Source of the DNA: Actinocrispum wychmicini
GTDB lineage: Bacteria; Actinomycetota; Actinomycetes; Mycobacteriales; Pseudonocardiaceae
Assembly (NCBI RefSeq): GCF_004345645.1
Contig: NZ_SLWS01000007.1
Coordinates: forward strand, 636,858 to 700,857
Direction of reading: 5' to 3'
Length of the DNA stretch: 64,000 nt
Translations under genes and position numbers: made by a program
In this document: positions 33,467 through 41,735 of the stretch, in pieces
Layout of the letters: the number at the start of each line of letters is the position of its first letter
Numbering within the stretch: position 1 is the stretch's first letter
The notes under the pieces: model-generated
What the model was told of the DNA's origin: nothing
The model's input: the letters and a program-made list of their open reading frames with translations, nothing else
The model's database searches: none

Positions 33467-34846
33467 GTGTCGGCAGCCCGAAAGATCCTGCTTCTGCTCG
33501 CGACGATGTCGCTGGCGACGCCCAGCCCGGCCGCGCAAGCGGAGCCGCCATCAGTGTCCGAAGAGGACGTTTCGTTTCCCGCGGCGGACATCACGTTGCA
33601 AGGCACCGTGTTCGCACCGCCGGCCGACGGGCAGCGCCACCCCGCGATGGTTCTCGTTCCCGGCGCCGGGCCGGAACCGTCCCGGACCCAGATCCGGTCG
33701 TTCATGGCCCCGTTGACGCGCGCCGGGATCGTCGCGCTCGTGCCACACCGGCGCACGGTCGGCTACTCGGTGACCGAGCGGTCGTACACCCAACTGGCCG
33801 ACGACACACTGGCCGCCGTCCAGGTGCTCCGGGCGCGGGCGGACGTCGACCCGGGACGCGTCGGCCTGTGGGGCGCGAGCGAGGGCGCGTGGGTGACGCC
33901 ATTGGCGGCGGCCCGTTCGTCCGAGATCAGCTTCCTGGTGCTGATCTCCGCCAGCGGCGTGCCCCCGGCCCAGCAAACCGCCTGGGAGTTGACGAACACC
34001 CTGCGCCGCGACGGCGTTTCCGGCTCGATGGCGGAACACTTGCCAGTCAAGGGAGTCCGGCTGGTGGCCGGGCTCGGCCAGTTCCCCGAGGCCGACTACG
34101 ACACGGTTCCGGCACTGGAACGGGTCCGTCAGCCGGTGCTGGCGGTGTGGGGCGCGCAGGACCACACGGTTCCGCCGGCGGAGTCGATGTCGATCGTCCG
34201 GAACGCGTTGGACCGCGCCGGAAACCGCGACTACGCGTTGAAGGTGTTCCCAGGAGTGGGCCACGCCCTGTCCCGCGCGGGCGACGACTTCGAGAACGCG
34301 ACCCAAGTCGTCCCGGAGTTCTTCGACATGGTGGACAACTGGGTGAACAGCCACCCCGCCGGCGTGAGCGTCGACCCACCACCTCCCGAGGACCGCGCCA
34401 GCGTGCCCGTCACATCTGACAACTGGTACGAATCCACTTGGTCGCAAGCCATGTGGCTGGTTCTGTTCGTGGCCGCCTTCGCCGGGTACCTCGGCGTCGC
34501 CGGCTGGCGCAAGCTGCGCCACCGCTCCACGCGTCCGCCGGTGCGTTGGCCGGCCCGGGTGCTGGCGGTCACCGGCCTGCTCGTGCCGTTGGCGTTGCTC
34601 GGTTACGTGGTCACAGTCCTGCTCACCCGCTCGGCCGGGGGCGTTGTCGCGGGCTTCGCCGTGCCGTTCCTGGCGATCCGGGTGCTCGCCGTCGTCGCGC
34701 TCGTCGCGGCGGTCGCACTGGCCGTCACATGGTGGCGGCGACGTACGGAAGTCCTTGGCGGCGAACGTGTCCGCCTCGGCCTGCTGCTGGCCGGCGGGCT
34801 GGCCCTGGTGCCGTGGACGGTCTACTGGGGTCTGCTGGCCCTCTGA
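33467..34846 (+). CDS. secreted/membrane-anchored alpha/beta hydrolase
   Basis: 459 residues from GTG 33467. A signal peptide (KILLLLATMSLATPSPAAQA) is followed by an alpha/beta-hydrolase with nucleophile elbow GLWGASEGAWV, acid near VWGAQDHTVPP and base at FPGVGHALS. After residue ~330 come about four transmembrane helices (MWLVLFVAAFAGYLGVAG, then VTGLLVPLALLGYVV and two more). The catalytic domain should lie outside the membrane. It could deacylate an exported lipopeptide prodrug, as periplasmic peptidases do for acylated tetrahydroisoquinolines (speculative). Confidence 0.72.
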   Translation: MSAARKILLLLATMSLATPSPAAQAEPPSVSEEDVSFPAADITLQGTVFAPPADGQRHPAMVLVPGAGPEPSRTQIRSFMAPLTRAGIVALVPHRRTVGYSVTERSYTQLADDTLAAVQVLRARADVDPGRVGLWGASEGAWVTPLAAARSSEISFLVLISASGVPPAQQTAWELTNTLRRDGVSGSMAEHLPVKGVRLVAGLGQFPEADYDTVPALERVRQPVLAVWGAQDHTVPPAESMSIVRNALDRAGNRDYALKVFPGVGHALSRAGDDFENATQVVPEFFDMVDNWVNSHPAGVSVDPPPPEDRASVPVTSDNWYESTWSQAMWLVLFVAAFAGYLGVAGWRKLRHRSTRPPVRWPARVLAVTGLLVPLALLGYVVTVLLTRSAGGVVAGFAVPFLAIRVLAVVALVAAVALAVTWWRRRTEVLGGERVRLGLLLAGGLALVPWTVYWGLLAL

Positions 34847-34872
34847 TTACGTTTTGTGGAAGGAGAAAGAGA

Positions 34873-35721
34873 ATGACGACGACCGAAGTCCCCACCGGGG
34901 TCGGCCGGACCGCGATCCTGGTGTCCTGGATCCGGTCGGCCGAGGCCGCCCGCCCGGACGCGCTGTTCCACGACCGCTTCGCCGACGAGGTGCTCGCCGA
35001 ACTGGCCGAGGCGCCGGACACCGGCGAACTGGTGGCCGCCCTCCGCGGGTCGAGCCCGTTGGCCGAGCAGCTGCGCAGCCCGCGGTTCTCGTTCATCGCG
35101 ATCCGGACCCGGTACTTCGACGACCGCCTGATCACCGCGATGCACCGGGGAGTGCGCCAGGTGGTCAGCCTCGCGGCCGGCCTGGACGGCCGTACCGTCC
35201 GCCTGCACTGTCCCCCCGGCACCCACTGGTACGAAGTGGACCTACCGGTGATGACGGCGTTCAAAGAACATCTGTTGACCCGGTCGAACCTGACACCGAC
35301 ATGTACCCGCGTCGGCGTCACCGCCGACCTGACCGGCGACTGGACCGCCGAACTGCGCGCCGCCGGCTTCGACCCGACCCTGCCGACCGCCTGGCTGATC
35401 GAAGGCCTGCTGATGTACCTGACCCCAGCGGCCGGCAACCAGCTGGTGGCCCAAGTGACCGACCTGTCGGTGCCGGGCAGTGAACTGTTGGTGGAGCACC
35501 TGTCGGCGCACTCACTCGCGACGCCACAGGCACCACTGCGGGACGTGGTCGAGTCCCAGGGCGCGCAATGGCTGTCCGCCCGGGACGACCTGGCCGACTG
35601 GCTCGGCGGCCACGGCTGGCGCACCGACACACACGCCAACAACGACCCCGCCATCAGCTACGGCCGCGCGATCCCAGGAGACGGGGAGACGTGGCTCTGG
35701 CTGGCCGACGGCCTGCGGTGA
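34873..35721 (+). CDS. SAM-dependent methyltransferase of the LCMT/TIGR00027 family
   Basis: 282 residues; ATG 34873 follows GGAAGGAG. Family features are an N-terminal ARPDALFHDRFADEV, QVVSLAAGLDGRTVRL (SAM loop), YEVDLPVMTAFKEHLL and AWLIEGLLMYLTPAAG. Such leucine-carboxyl-methyltransferase-like proteins make O-methyl ethers or esters in many actinomycete pathways. It lies 26 bp downstream of the hydrolase, probably in the same transcript, and is followed by a strong hairpin at 35731. Confidence 0.82.
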   Translation: MTTTEVPTGVGRTAILVSWIRSAEAARPDALFHDRFADEVLAELAEAPDTGELVAALRGSSPLAEQLRSPRFSFIAIRTRYFDDRLITAMHRGVRQVVSLAAGLDGRTVRLHCPPGTHWYEVDLPVMTAFKEHLLTRSNLTPTCTRVGVTADLTGDWTAELRAAGFDPTLPTAWLIEGLLMYLTPAAGNQLVAQVTDLSVPGSELLVEHLSAHSLATPQAPLRDVVESQGAQWLSARDDLADWLGGHGWRTDTHANNDPAISYGRAIPGDGETWLWLADGLR

Positions 35722-35730
35722 AAGCTGGAC

Positions 35731-35766
35731 GTGAACGCCCGGCGCCCTCGGGCGCCGGGCGTTCAC
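35731..35766. terminator. GC-rich palindromic terminator
   Basis: Exact 16-bp arms (gtgaacgcccggcgcc and its complement) with a 4-nt loop, 9 bp after the methyltransferase stop and before the convergent SARP gene. It may end transcription in both directions. Confidence 0.85.
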
Positions 35767-35896
35767 GGTGATGAGCCACGCCAGTCGTTTTGGTTGGGAC
35801 CCGGTCAGCCCGCCAGCCCGACTTCTGAGCGAGAACGCGTTGACAGTAGCCATTGCGCCCCGGCGCGTGCCCGCGCACCAGTCCTGTGCCTCGTTC

Positions 35897-36024
35897 TGTC
35901 TCCCGGCCGACCTGGGCGCAGCCCAACCACAGGTGTCAAGAGGCTGACAGCGGAGAGCAACCCCGAGCGGGACCCGGCCTCTTGACGCCTGTGGTTGCCT
36001 TTGGCAGGTCGGCTGGGAGACAGG
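35897..36024. repeat. long imperfect inverted repeat
   Basis: Inner arms caaccacaggtgtcaagagg(c) at 35924-35944 and its complement at 35977-35997 differ by one base. Matching continues outward (ctgtctccc / gggagacag, then gccgacctg / caggtcggc), giving arms of about 48 bp around a 32-nt loop. This could be a second bidirectional terminator or a small mobile-element relic. Confidence 0.75.
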
Positions 36025-36110
36025 ACGCGGCCCCTCCTCCTGGTTGATCTGCCGCCCGGCGAGGGCATTCTTGTAGCCACCAGCCCTCCACCAACCAGCT
36101 GACTTCGATA

Positions 36111-38117
36111 TCAGCTTGCGAGCACGGCCACCGTTCGTGCGTCACATTTCTCCGCCCACTTCACCGCGGTTCGTTCGGCACGCAGCCAACCCACAGGGTT
36201 CGCCATGACCGTTTCCACCACGTCGTCCCCAACCGCCGCACGGGACTGCGACGGATCGACCCGCTTGTCGGTCCGTGCCAGCGCGGAGAGCCATCGCCAG
36301 CTCTCGGCCGCGCGGCGCACTGCGGTACGGCGGGCTGTGGTCGGCATCAGTTCGACCGCGCGGTCCCGCGCGTACAGCCGGGTCAGCTCGTCCATCCGGT
36401 AACGCACGCCGCCGAGCGCGTCCTCGCCGTCGACCTCCAGCACGCGTCGGTACACCAGTTCGTCCAGCAACTTCTCGGACGCCGTCGTGCCCACGTCCAG
36501 CAGTGGTGAGCCGATCCAGAACGGGAAGTCCGGCACGTCCAGCAGGCCGAGGCGGTACCACAGCGCCGTGGCGTCGTCGCCGAGCCGGTGTTCGCTGCCG
36601 GCGATCCGGGAACGCAGGTCCAGGCCACCGTGGGTGAGCTCGTCCAGGCGGACGGCGGGGATGCGCAGCCGGTGGGCGAGGTGGACCAGGCGCAGTTGGG
36701 GCCGGGCCCGCAGCCGGGCGCCGGCTGCTCGGACCGCGAGGGGCAGGCCGCCGGTGGCGGCGACGATCTCCTTGGCGGCGGCCTGGTCCGCGGTGCTTGT
36801 CGGACCGGCGATGCCGCGCAACAGTTCCAGGGCCTCACCGGGGGGCAACGGTCCGAGCTCGACCAGGTGGGCGCCGGGCAGCTCGGTCAGGTTCGACCGG
36901 CTGGTCACCAGGACGGCGCTCGACCCGGTGCCGGGCAGCAGTGGCCGCATCTGCTCGGCACCTTCGGCGTCGTCGAGCAGGACGAGCATCCGGCGGGTGG
37001 CCAGCAGGCTGCGGTACACCGACGCGGCTTCACGCACGTCCCGTGGGATCGCCTGGTCCGGGACGCCGAGCGCGTGCAGGAACTGGCGCAGGATCTCGGC
37101 CGGGTCGGTCGGCTCTGTGCGCGTCCCGCCCAGGTCCGCGTACAGCTGGCCGTCCGGGAATCCTCGGCGGGTCAGGTGTGCGGCGTGCACGGCAAGAGTG
37201 GTCTTGCCCGTCCCGCATTTGCCGACCACCACGGTGATCCGGTGGGCTTCGTCTCCCCTGAGGTCTCGCACGATGCCGTCGACCACGTCCGCCCGGCCGG
37301 TGAAGTCGCTGATGTCGGCGGTCAGCTGGGCCGGGGCGCGGACGAGCGCGGTGACGTCGGCGGTGGCCGCCATCCGTTCCTTGCCGGACAGGACTTCCCG
37401 GTGCACCTCCTGCAGCCGCCGGCCCGGTTCCAGGCCGAGCTGCTCCACCAGGACGTTGCGGCCGTCGCGGAAGACCGCCAGCGCCTCGGCTCGGCGACCG
37501 GAGCCGTGCAGCGCGGTCATCAGCAGGCAACGCAGTCCTTCCCGCAACGGGAACTGCGCGACCAGCCGGCGCAGCTTGCCGACCACCTCGCGGTACTTGC
37601 CGAGTTTGAGTTCCAGCTCGACGGCCTCTTCCAGGGCGACCAAGCGCCGTTCCTCCCACTGCGCGGCCACCGACGCCACCACCGGGCTGGACAGTTCGGC
37701 GAGGACCGGGCCGCGGAACAGGTTCAGCGCGGCCGTGTAGTCGTCCACGGCTCGCGCGTGTTCGCCGGCCGCCGCGATCGACCGGGCCCGGGTGACCAGC
37801 CGGTCGAACTCCGCGACGTCGGTCTGGGCCTCGTCGATCCGCAACTTGTAGCCGAGGCTGGTCGTCTCGATGACGTTGGCCGGCGCGCCGGCCGTGCGGA
37901 ACGCCTTGCGCAGCCGCCACACCGAGGTCTGGATCTGCTCCTCGGCGGTTCGCGGCGGCGTTCCCGACCAGACGGCCTCGACCAGGCTGCGCGCCGACAC
38001 CGCCCGGTTCGCCTCCAGCGCCAGGCAGGCTATCACCGTCAGCTGTCGGTTCCGGCCGACCGGCAACGGGCTGCCGTGCACGAGTATCTCCAGTGGTCCC
38101 AACAGGCGGCAGAACAT
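36111..38117 (-). CDS. SARP-family activator with NB-ARC domain (AfsR-type)
   Basis: 668 residues from ATG 38117, preceded by GGGGAGGG; longer frames to 38546 lack a good start. It begins MFCRLLGPLEILVHG. Domains: OmpR-type winged helix (to about 95), BTAD (about 95-245, LYREALAL-like repeats, GLEPGRRLQEVHREVL), then an NB-ARC ATPase with P-loop GKCGTGKTTLAVHAA, RRMLVLLDDAEGAEQ and GGLPLAVRAAG. The C-terminal TPR part of full AfsR proteins is short. SARPs activate antibiotic genes by binding direct heptameric repeats and recruiting RNA polymerase; this is the likely pathway activator. Confidence 0.88.
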   Translation of the reverse strand: MFCRLLGPLEILVHGSPLPVGRNRQLTVIACLALEANRAVSARSLVEAVWSGTPPRTAEEQIQTSVWRLRKAFRTAGAPANVIETTSLGYKLRIDEAQTDVAEFDRLVTRARSIAAAGEHARAVDDYTAALNLFRGPVLAELSSPVVASVAAQWEERRLVALEEAVELELKLGKYREVVGKLRRLVAQFPLREGLRCLLMTALHGSGRRAEALAVFRDGRNVLVEQLGLEPGRRLQEVHREVLSGKERMAATADVTALVRAPAQLTADISDFTGRADVVDGIVRDLRGDEAHRITVVVGKCGTGKTTLAVHAAHLTRRGFPDGQLYADLGGTRTEPTDPAEILRQFLHALGVPDQAIPRDVREAASVYRSLLATRRMLVLLDDAEGAEQMRPLLPGTGSSAVLVTSRSNLTELPGAHLVELGPLPPGEALELLRGIAGPTSTADQAAAKEIVAATGGLPLAVRAAGARLRARPQLRLVHLAHRLRIPAVRLDELTHGGLDLRSRIAGSEHRLGDDATALWYRLGLLDVPDFPFWIGSPLLDVGTTASEKLLDELVYRRVLEVDGEDALGGVRYRMDELTRLYARDRAVELMPTTARRTAVRRAAESWRWLSALARTDKRVDPSQSRAAVGDDVVETVMANPVGWLRAERTAVKWAEKCDARTVAVLAS

Positions 38118-38749
38118 GAACACCCTCCCCGACGGAAGTCTCCGGCGCCTGAATTCCTTTCGACGACGACCACCCGCCGTGAACGGAAAACGTGGCAGGA
38201 CAAAACAAAACAGTGATACACATCGGCAAACCGGGAAATCCGCGATCCGCCCGCTGCCGCTGGATGCTAACAGCACGACCGGTGAATGGTTCGCCACGGT
38301 GTGCGACTGACGATTTTCCACAGTTGAACACGGCCCGGCCGGGCGCGCTGGACCTGGGTCGACACCACCGATCATCAGGTAGACCGCAGAGTCCACAAAG
38401 GACCAATGTGCGTTGCCGAGAATGCCGCGGCCGGCGACCACATCCCAGACCGTCCGTCCAGCCGACCAGAATGTCCTGAGTGGACGGAAGAACGCCGCGC
38501 CGCAGGTCCGGCGCCCTGCTCCCCGTCGCAACCCGGACACTCGCACCGGATACCCTCCGCCACCGACAATTAATCATTTCCACCGTGATATCCCCATAAA
38601 ACACCGTCACCGAACCGCGGTTCGAGCGAATTGCGGGATCCAATTCAGTGCGGTATGAAGGATTGACCAACCGAGCTCCTTCCCCATCGCTCGCGGCCAA
38701 TGATCGTGGGATGCCGTCAAGTGCATCCACCACAAAACAAGGAGCATTG
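38118..38749. other. 632-bp divergent control region, SARP versus membrane transporter
   Basis: No gene is supported; short frames here are shadows or lack starts. A comparatively AT-rich stretch at about 38565-38610 (gacaattaatcatttcc, ccataaaaca) is a candidate promoter area for the plus-strand gene. No operator or terminator could be fixed with confidence. Confidence 0.45.
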
Positions 38750-39424
38750 ATGTCCACCGTCGAAGAAATTGTGAACGCGGAACCGAGGTACGCCGAACCA
38801 CCACGGGAGGCGAACCTGCGAGACCCGCTGTCCGGTGACGCGGCGCTCATCGGGATGCCCGCGTTCCTTGCTTCTTCGCTGGCAATGGCGCTGACCCTGG
38901 TCGGCTATGTGCCGTACAGCGCCGTCGCGGCGCCCATCCCGATTCTCACGGTCGGCGGCATCGTGCAGCTGATCGCCGCCTCCCGCGCGGCCAACCGGGG
39001 ACAGCACCTGATGGCTGGCGCCTTCGCGATATTCAGCGTGTTCTGGCTCAGCTACGCGTTCACCACGCTCGGCCTGGCCAACCACTGGTTCGGGATGGGA
39101 CCGGACGGCACCATCCCCACCCAGGAGATGTTCCTCATCTGCTGGTTCGCGTTGCTGCTGCTGTTCACCCTGGCGACGCTGCGGCTGCCGGCCGTGATCA
39201 CCGCGTGGTTCGGGCTGATCACGGTCGCCCTGGGGATGGAACTGCTCGGCACCCTGAACCACGGCCACAACATGTCCATCGGCCTGGGGCGGACGCTGCA
39301 GTTCATCGGCGGGATCGGCGTGTTCGGGTTCGTCGCCATGGGCGCCTACCTGCTCGTTCACGTCGCCATGGTGGCGACCGGCGGCCGGGGCCTGCCCCTC
39401 GGCAAGCCGACGCTGCGCCGTTGA
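38750..39424 (+). CDS. AceTr (GPR1/FUN34/YaaH) family membrane protein
   Basis: 224 residues from ATG 38750 (AAGGAG upstream). Six hydrophobic helices are visible after an N-terminal soluble region ending LRDPLSGDAALIGMPAFLAS. The NPAPLGL-type signature is degenerate. The family transports acetate and succinate, or senses ammonium or acetate. Its place between two pathway regulators may mean it supplies acetate or signals carbon state; this is speculative. A palindromic terminator follows 23 bp later. Confidence 0.7.
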   Translation: MSTVEEIVNAEPRYAEPPREANLRDPLSGDAALIGMPAFLASSLAMALTLVGYVPYSAVAAPIPILTVGGIVQLIAASRAANRGQHLMAGAFAIFSVFWLSYAFTTLGLANHWFGMGPDGTIPTQEMFLICWFALLLLFTLATLRLPAVITAWFGLITVALGMELLGTLNHGHNMSIGLGRTLQFIGGIGVFGFVAMGAYLLVHVAMVATGGRGLPLGKPTLRR

Positions 39425-39776
39425 GGACCGCGCCGCACCAGCCCAACCGGCCAGGTCTCCCCGCGGGGAGACCTGGCCGAACGCGCACGGGCCGCGTCCG
39501 TTTGACAGCGGTGGGTAGCCACCCTATGGTCTAAAGCACTGCCGGGAGGAACTACTTGGGGTGAGTCGCCGGGGGCGAGATCGTGCATTCTCCCATGCGA
39601 TCCGCGGTCGTACCGCATTCCGATCGACGTTGCCCGGTCGGTCATGCCGCTGAATTGTCGCGGAGCCATCCGACCGTTTTTTCTTTGACAATCACGTTCG
39701 TCCCGATTCGTCCCTGGGTACTACCAGAGTGTCGATGTGCGCGGATCGGCGAGCCCACGCCGAGGGGAAGTGAACG
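39425..39776. other. upstream region of the ParB-like regulator
   Basis: 352 bp without a gene. It holds the terminator at 39448-39479, a TTGACA box at 39685-39690 and a direct repeat TTCGTCCC at 39697-39704 and 39707-39714. The repeat lies where an activator or repressor of the parB-like gene would bind. Confidence 0.5.
39448..39479. terminator. perfect palindromic terminator
   Basis: Exact 16-bp arms (cggccaggtctccccg and complement) directly after the AceTr gene. Confidence 0.85.
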
Positions 39777-40805
39777 ATGAGCTCTGTCCAGACGACGGGG
39801 AAACCTGACGAAATCCGGTCTCGCTGCCCACTCGGGGAGCGAGAACACCAGTTACCCGTCAGCGCCTGCACCCCCGTCCGGGTCAGCCAGCTGCTTCCGT
39901 CCGACTCCCCCAGGGTGCACGCGGTGAACCTGGAGCACGTGCGGGCGCTGGCCCAGTCGGAGGCCCCCTTACCGCCGATCATCGTGCACGGCCGGACGAA
40001 CCGCGTGATCGACGGGATGCACCGGCTGCAGGCCGCGAAGCTCAACGGCGCCGACGAGATCGAAGCGGTGATCTTCGACGGGGACGACGAGGACGCGTTC
40101 ATCCTCGCGGTCGAATCCAACATCGAGCACGGCCTGCCGCTGTCCCTCGCCGAACGCAGCACCGCGGCCGAACGCATCATCCGGGCCCGTCCCGACTGGT
40201 CCGACCGGGCGGTCGCGTTGAGCACCGGGGTCTCCGCCAAGACGGTCAGCGCCATCCGGTCCAGGATCGCCCGGGACATCCCCACCGCGACCAGGCGGAT
40301 CGGCATGGACGGCCGGGTCCGTCCGGTGGACAGCACCAGTGGCCGCCGCGCCGCCGCCGAACTGCTCGCCGCCGACCCGTCCCTGTCGTTGCGCAAGGTG
40401 GCCAAGGAGTCCGGGGTGTCCCCGTCGACCGTCCGCGACGTCCGGGAACGGTTGGACCGCGGCGACAACCCGGTGCCGCCCACCTACCGGGTCGCGCCCA
40501 AGCCGGACCCGGCCGAGCCGCCGGCCCAGAACGACGACAAGGGCCCGCCCAGCAATCCGGCGGACGTGGCGCACTCACTGAGCAACCTGAGATCCGACCC
40601 GGCCGTCCGGTTCAACGAGTGCGGCCGGATGCTGCTGCGGCTGCTGGATCCCCAGTTCATCACCGCCGACGCGCACGAACGCCTGCTCGACGCCGTGCCC
40701 CCGTACTGGGCCGGCGACCTGGCCGGGATCGCCCGCGCCTACGCCTCTGCGTGGAACCACTTCGCCAACGCCCTGGAAGACATGGAACCCACCCAGGACT
40801 CCTGA
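39777..40805 (+). CDS. StrR/ParB-like pathway regulator
   Basis: 342 residues from ATG 39777. The ParB N-terminal domain is clear: PLPPIIVHGRTNRVIDGMHR, then LQAAKLNGADEIEAVIFDGD, followed by a helix-turn-helix in DWSDRAVALSTGVSAKTVSAI. A second helix-turn-helix-like unit is SLRKVAKESGVSPSTVRDVR. This two-HTH layout without chromosome-partition partners is that of StrR-type activators in antibiotic clusters. It stands alone on the plus strand with a palindromic terminator 6 bp after its stop. Confidence 0.83.
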   Translation: MSSVQTTGKPDEIRSRCPLGEREHQLPVSACTPVRVSQLLPSDSPRVHAVNLEHVRALAQSEAPLPPIIVHGRTNRVIDGMHRLQAAKLNGADEIEAVIFDGDDEDAFILAVESNIEHGLPLSLAERSTAAERIIRARPDWSDRAVALSTGVSAKTVSAIRSRIARDIPTATRRIGMDGRVRPVDSTSGRRAAAELLAADPSLSLRKVAKESGVSPSTVRDVRERLDRGDNPVPPTYRVAPKPDPAEPPAQNDDKGPPSNPADVAHSLSNLRSDPAVRFNECGRMLLRLLDPQFITADAHERLLDAVPPYWAGDLAGIARAYASAWNHFANALEDMEPTQDS

Positions 40806-40811
40806 CAGACA

Positions 40812-40851
40812 CCGAAAAGCGCCGGACTCCGCGGAGTCCGGCGCTTTTCGG
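40812..40851. terminator. 40-bp perfect palindrome, bidirectional terminator
   Basis: Two exact 20-bp arms (ccgaaaagcgccggactccg) with no loop bases lie between the convergent ParB-like gene and flavin-reductase gene. A-rich and T-rich ends on each strand fit termination both ways. Confidence 0.9.
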
Positions 40852-40852
40852 G

Positions 40853-41437
40853 TCAGCGGGCCACCATGCTGTGGTCGTCCTGGTACCGCAGAGCCAGGAC
40901 CGTCTGCCGGAAGCTGTCCAGGTCGGCCAGCAGGGTGCGCTCCGCTTCCCGCTCCAGCGCGATCTCGTCGCCGATCAGGCGAAGCTGGTCACGCACCAGG
41001 CAGTAGCCACGCACCACGTGCCGGGCACCGAGGGCGTTCAGCACCGGGATCAGCGCGTAGTCCAGGGCTAGTACGTGCGCGCGGCTGCCGACGATCACCA
41101 ACGGCAGCACGGCTTTCCCCGTCAGGGCGTACCTCGGCAGCAGATCCAGGAACACTTTGAGCAGTCCGGAGTACGAGGCGTGGTGGGTCGGTGTCACCAC
41201 GATGACGCCGTCGGCGTTCGCCACGCTCGCCAGTGCCCGCGCCACGGCCACATCGCCGGTGTCGGCGCGTACCAACGCTTCGGCGGGTAAGTCCCGGACG
41301 CGGATGTGCCGGACGAAGATCCCGTCGACGGCCAGCCTGTCCAGGCCGAACTCGGCGACCCGGCTCGTCGCGGACCCGGCGTGGCTGCTCGCCGAGATCG
41401 CCACCACACTGGACACGGGCGCGCCGGTCAACGGCAT
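40853..41437 (-). CDS. NADPH-dependent FMN reductase (SsuE-like)
   Basis: 194 residues from ATG 41437, overlapping the chorismate mutase stop by 10 bp. The flavodoxin-like fold begins VVAISASSHAGSATSRVAEF and has GVIVVTPTHHASYSGLLKVFLDLL. Such reductases supply reduced flavin to two-component oxygenases. It is the last gene of the NRPS-associated minus-strand operon, though no obvious FMNH2-dependent partner is in the window. Confidence 0.83.
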   Translation of the reverse strand: MPLTGAPVSSVVAISASSHAGSATSRVAEFGLDRLAVDGIFVRHIRVRDLPAEALVRADTGDVAVARALASVANADGVIVVTPTHHASYSGLLKVFLDLLPRYALTGKAVLPLVIVGSRAHVLALDYALIPVLNALGARHVVRGYCLVRDQLRLIGDEIALEREAERTLLADLDSFRQTVLALRYQDDHSMVAR

Positions 41438-41721
41438 TGCCCGTCGATGATCTCGTCCTCGATCCGGCACGCCTCGGCGACGATCAGCTCGGCCAGTGCG
41501 CGCATGAAACCGGGATCGAGGTCCAACCGCCGGCCGCGGTCGGCGTACGACTCCCGCACCCGGGCGACCCGGTCCGGTTGCATCATCGGGATGCCCTCGG
41601 CGCGTTTGAGCTCCGCGACCCGCGCGCACACAGTCAACCGGGCCGCGAGCAACTCGGCCAGCCTGGTGTCCAACGCGTCCAGCTCGGCGCGGTACGGCCC
41701 CAGTTTCGCGTCGGCTTTCAT
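41428..41721 (-). CDS. AroQ-type chorismate mutase
   Basis: 97 residues from ATG 41721, preferred because GGGAGG lies just before it; an upstream ATG at 41739 overlaps the prephenate dehydrogenase stop as ATGA. The AroQ helical pattern is present: ELDALDTRLAELLAARLTVC, VAELKRAEGIP and RVARVRE, with the Arg and Lys active-site residues. It converts chorismate to prephenate. Together with the next gene upstream it commits chorismate to 4-hydroxyphenylpyruvate and tyrosine supply for the pathway. Confidence 0.86.
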   Translation of the reverse strand: MKADAKLGPYRAELDALDTRLAELLAARLTVCARVAELKRAEGIPMMQPDRVARVRESYADRGRRLDLDPGFMRALAELIVAEACRIEDEIIDGQCR

Positions 41722-41735
41722 CGCCGCCCTCCCGT

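Larger units (their letters stand above)
35722..36110. other. gene-free gap between convergent methyltransferase and SARP genes
   Basis: 389 bp with no supported gene. It holds the hairpin at 35731-35766 and the long imperfect inverted repeat at 35897-36024; nothing else recognisable. Confidence 0.7.
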
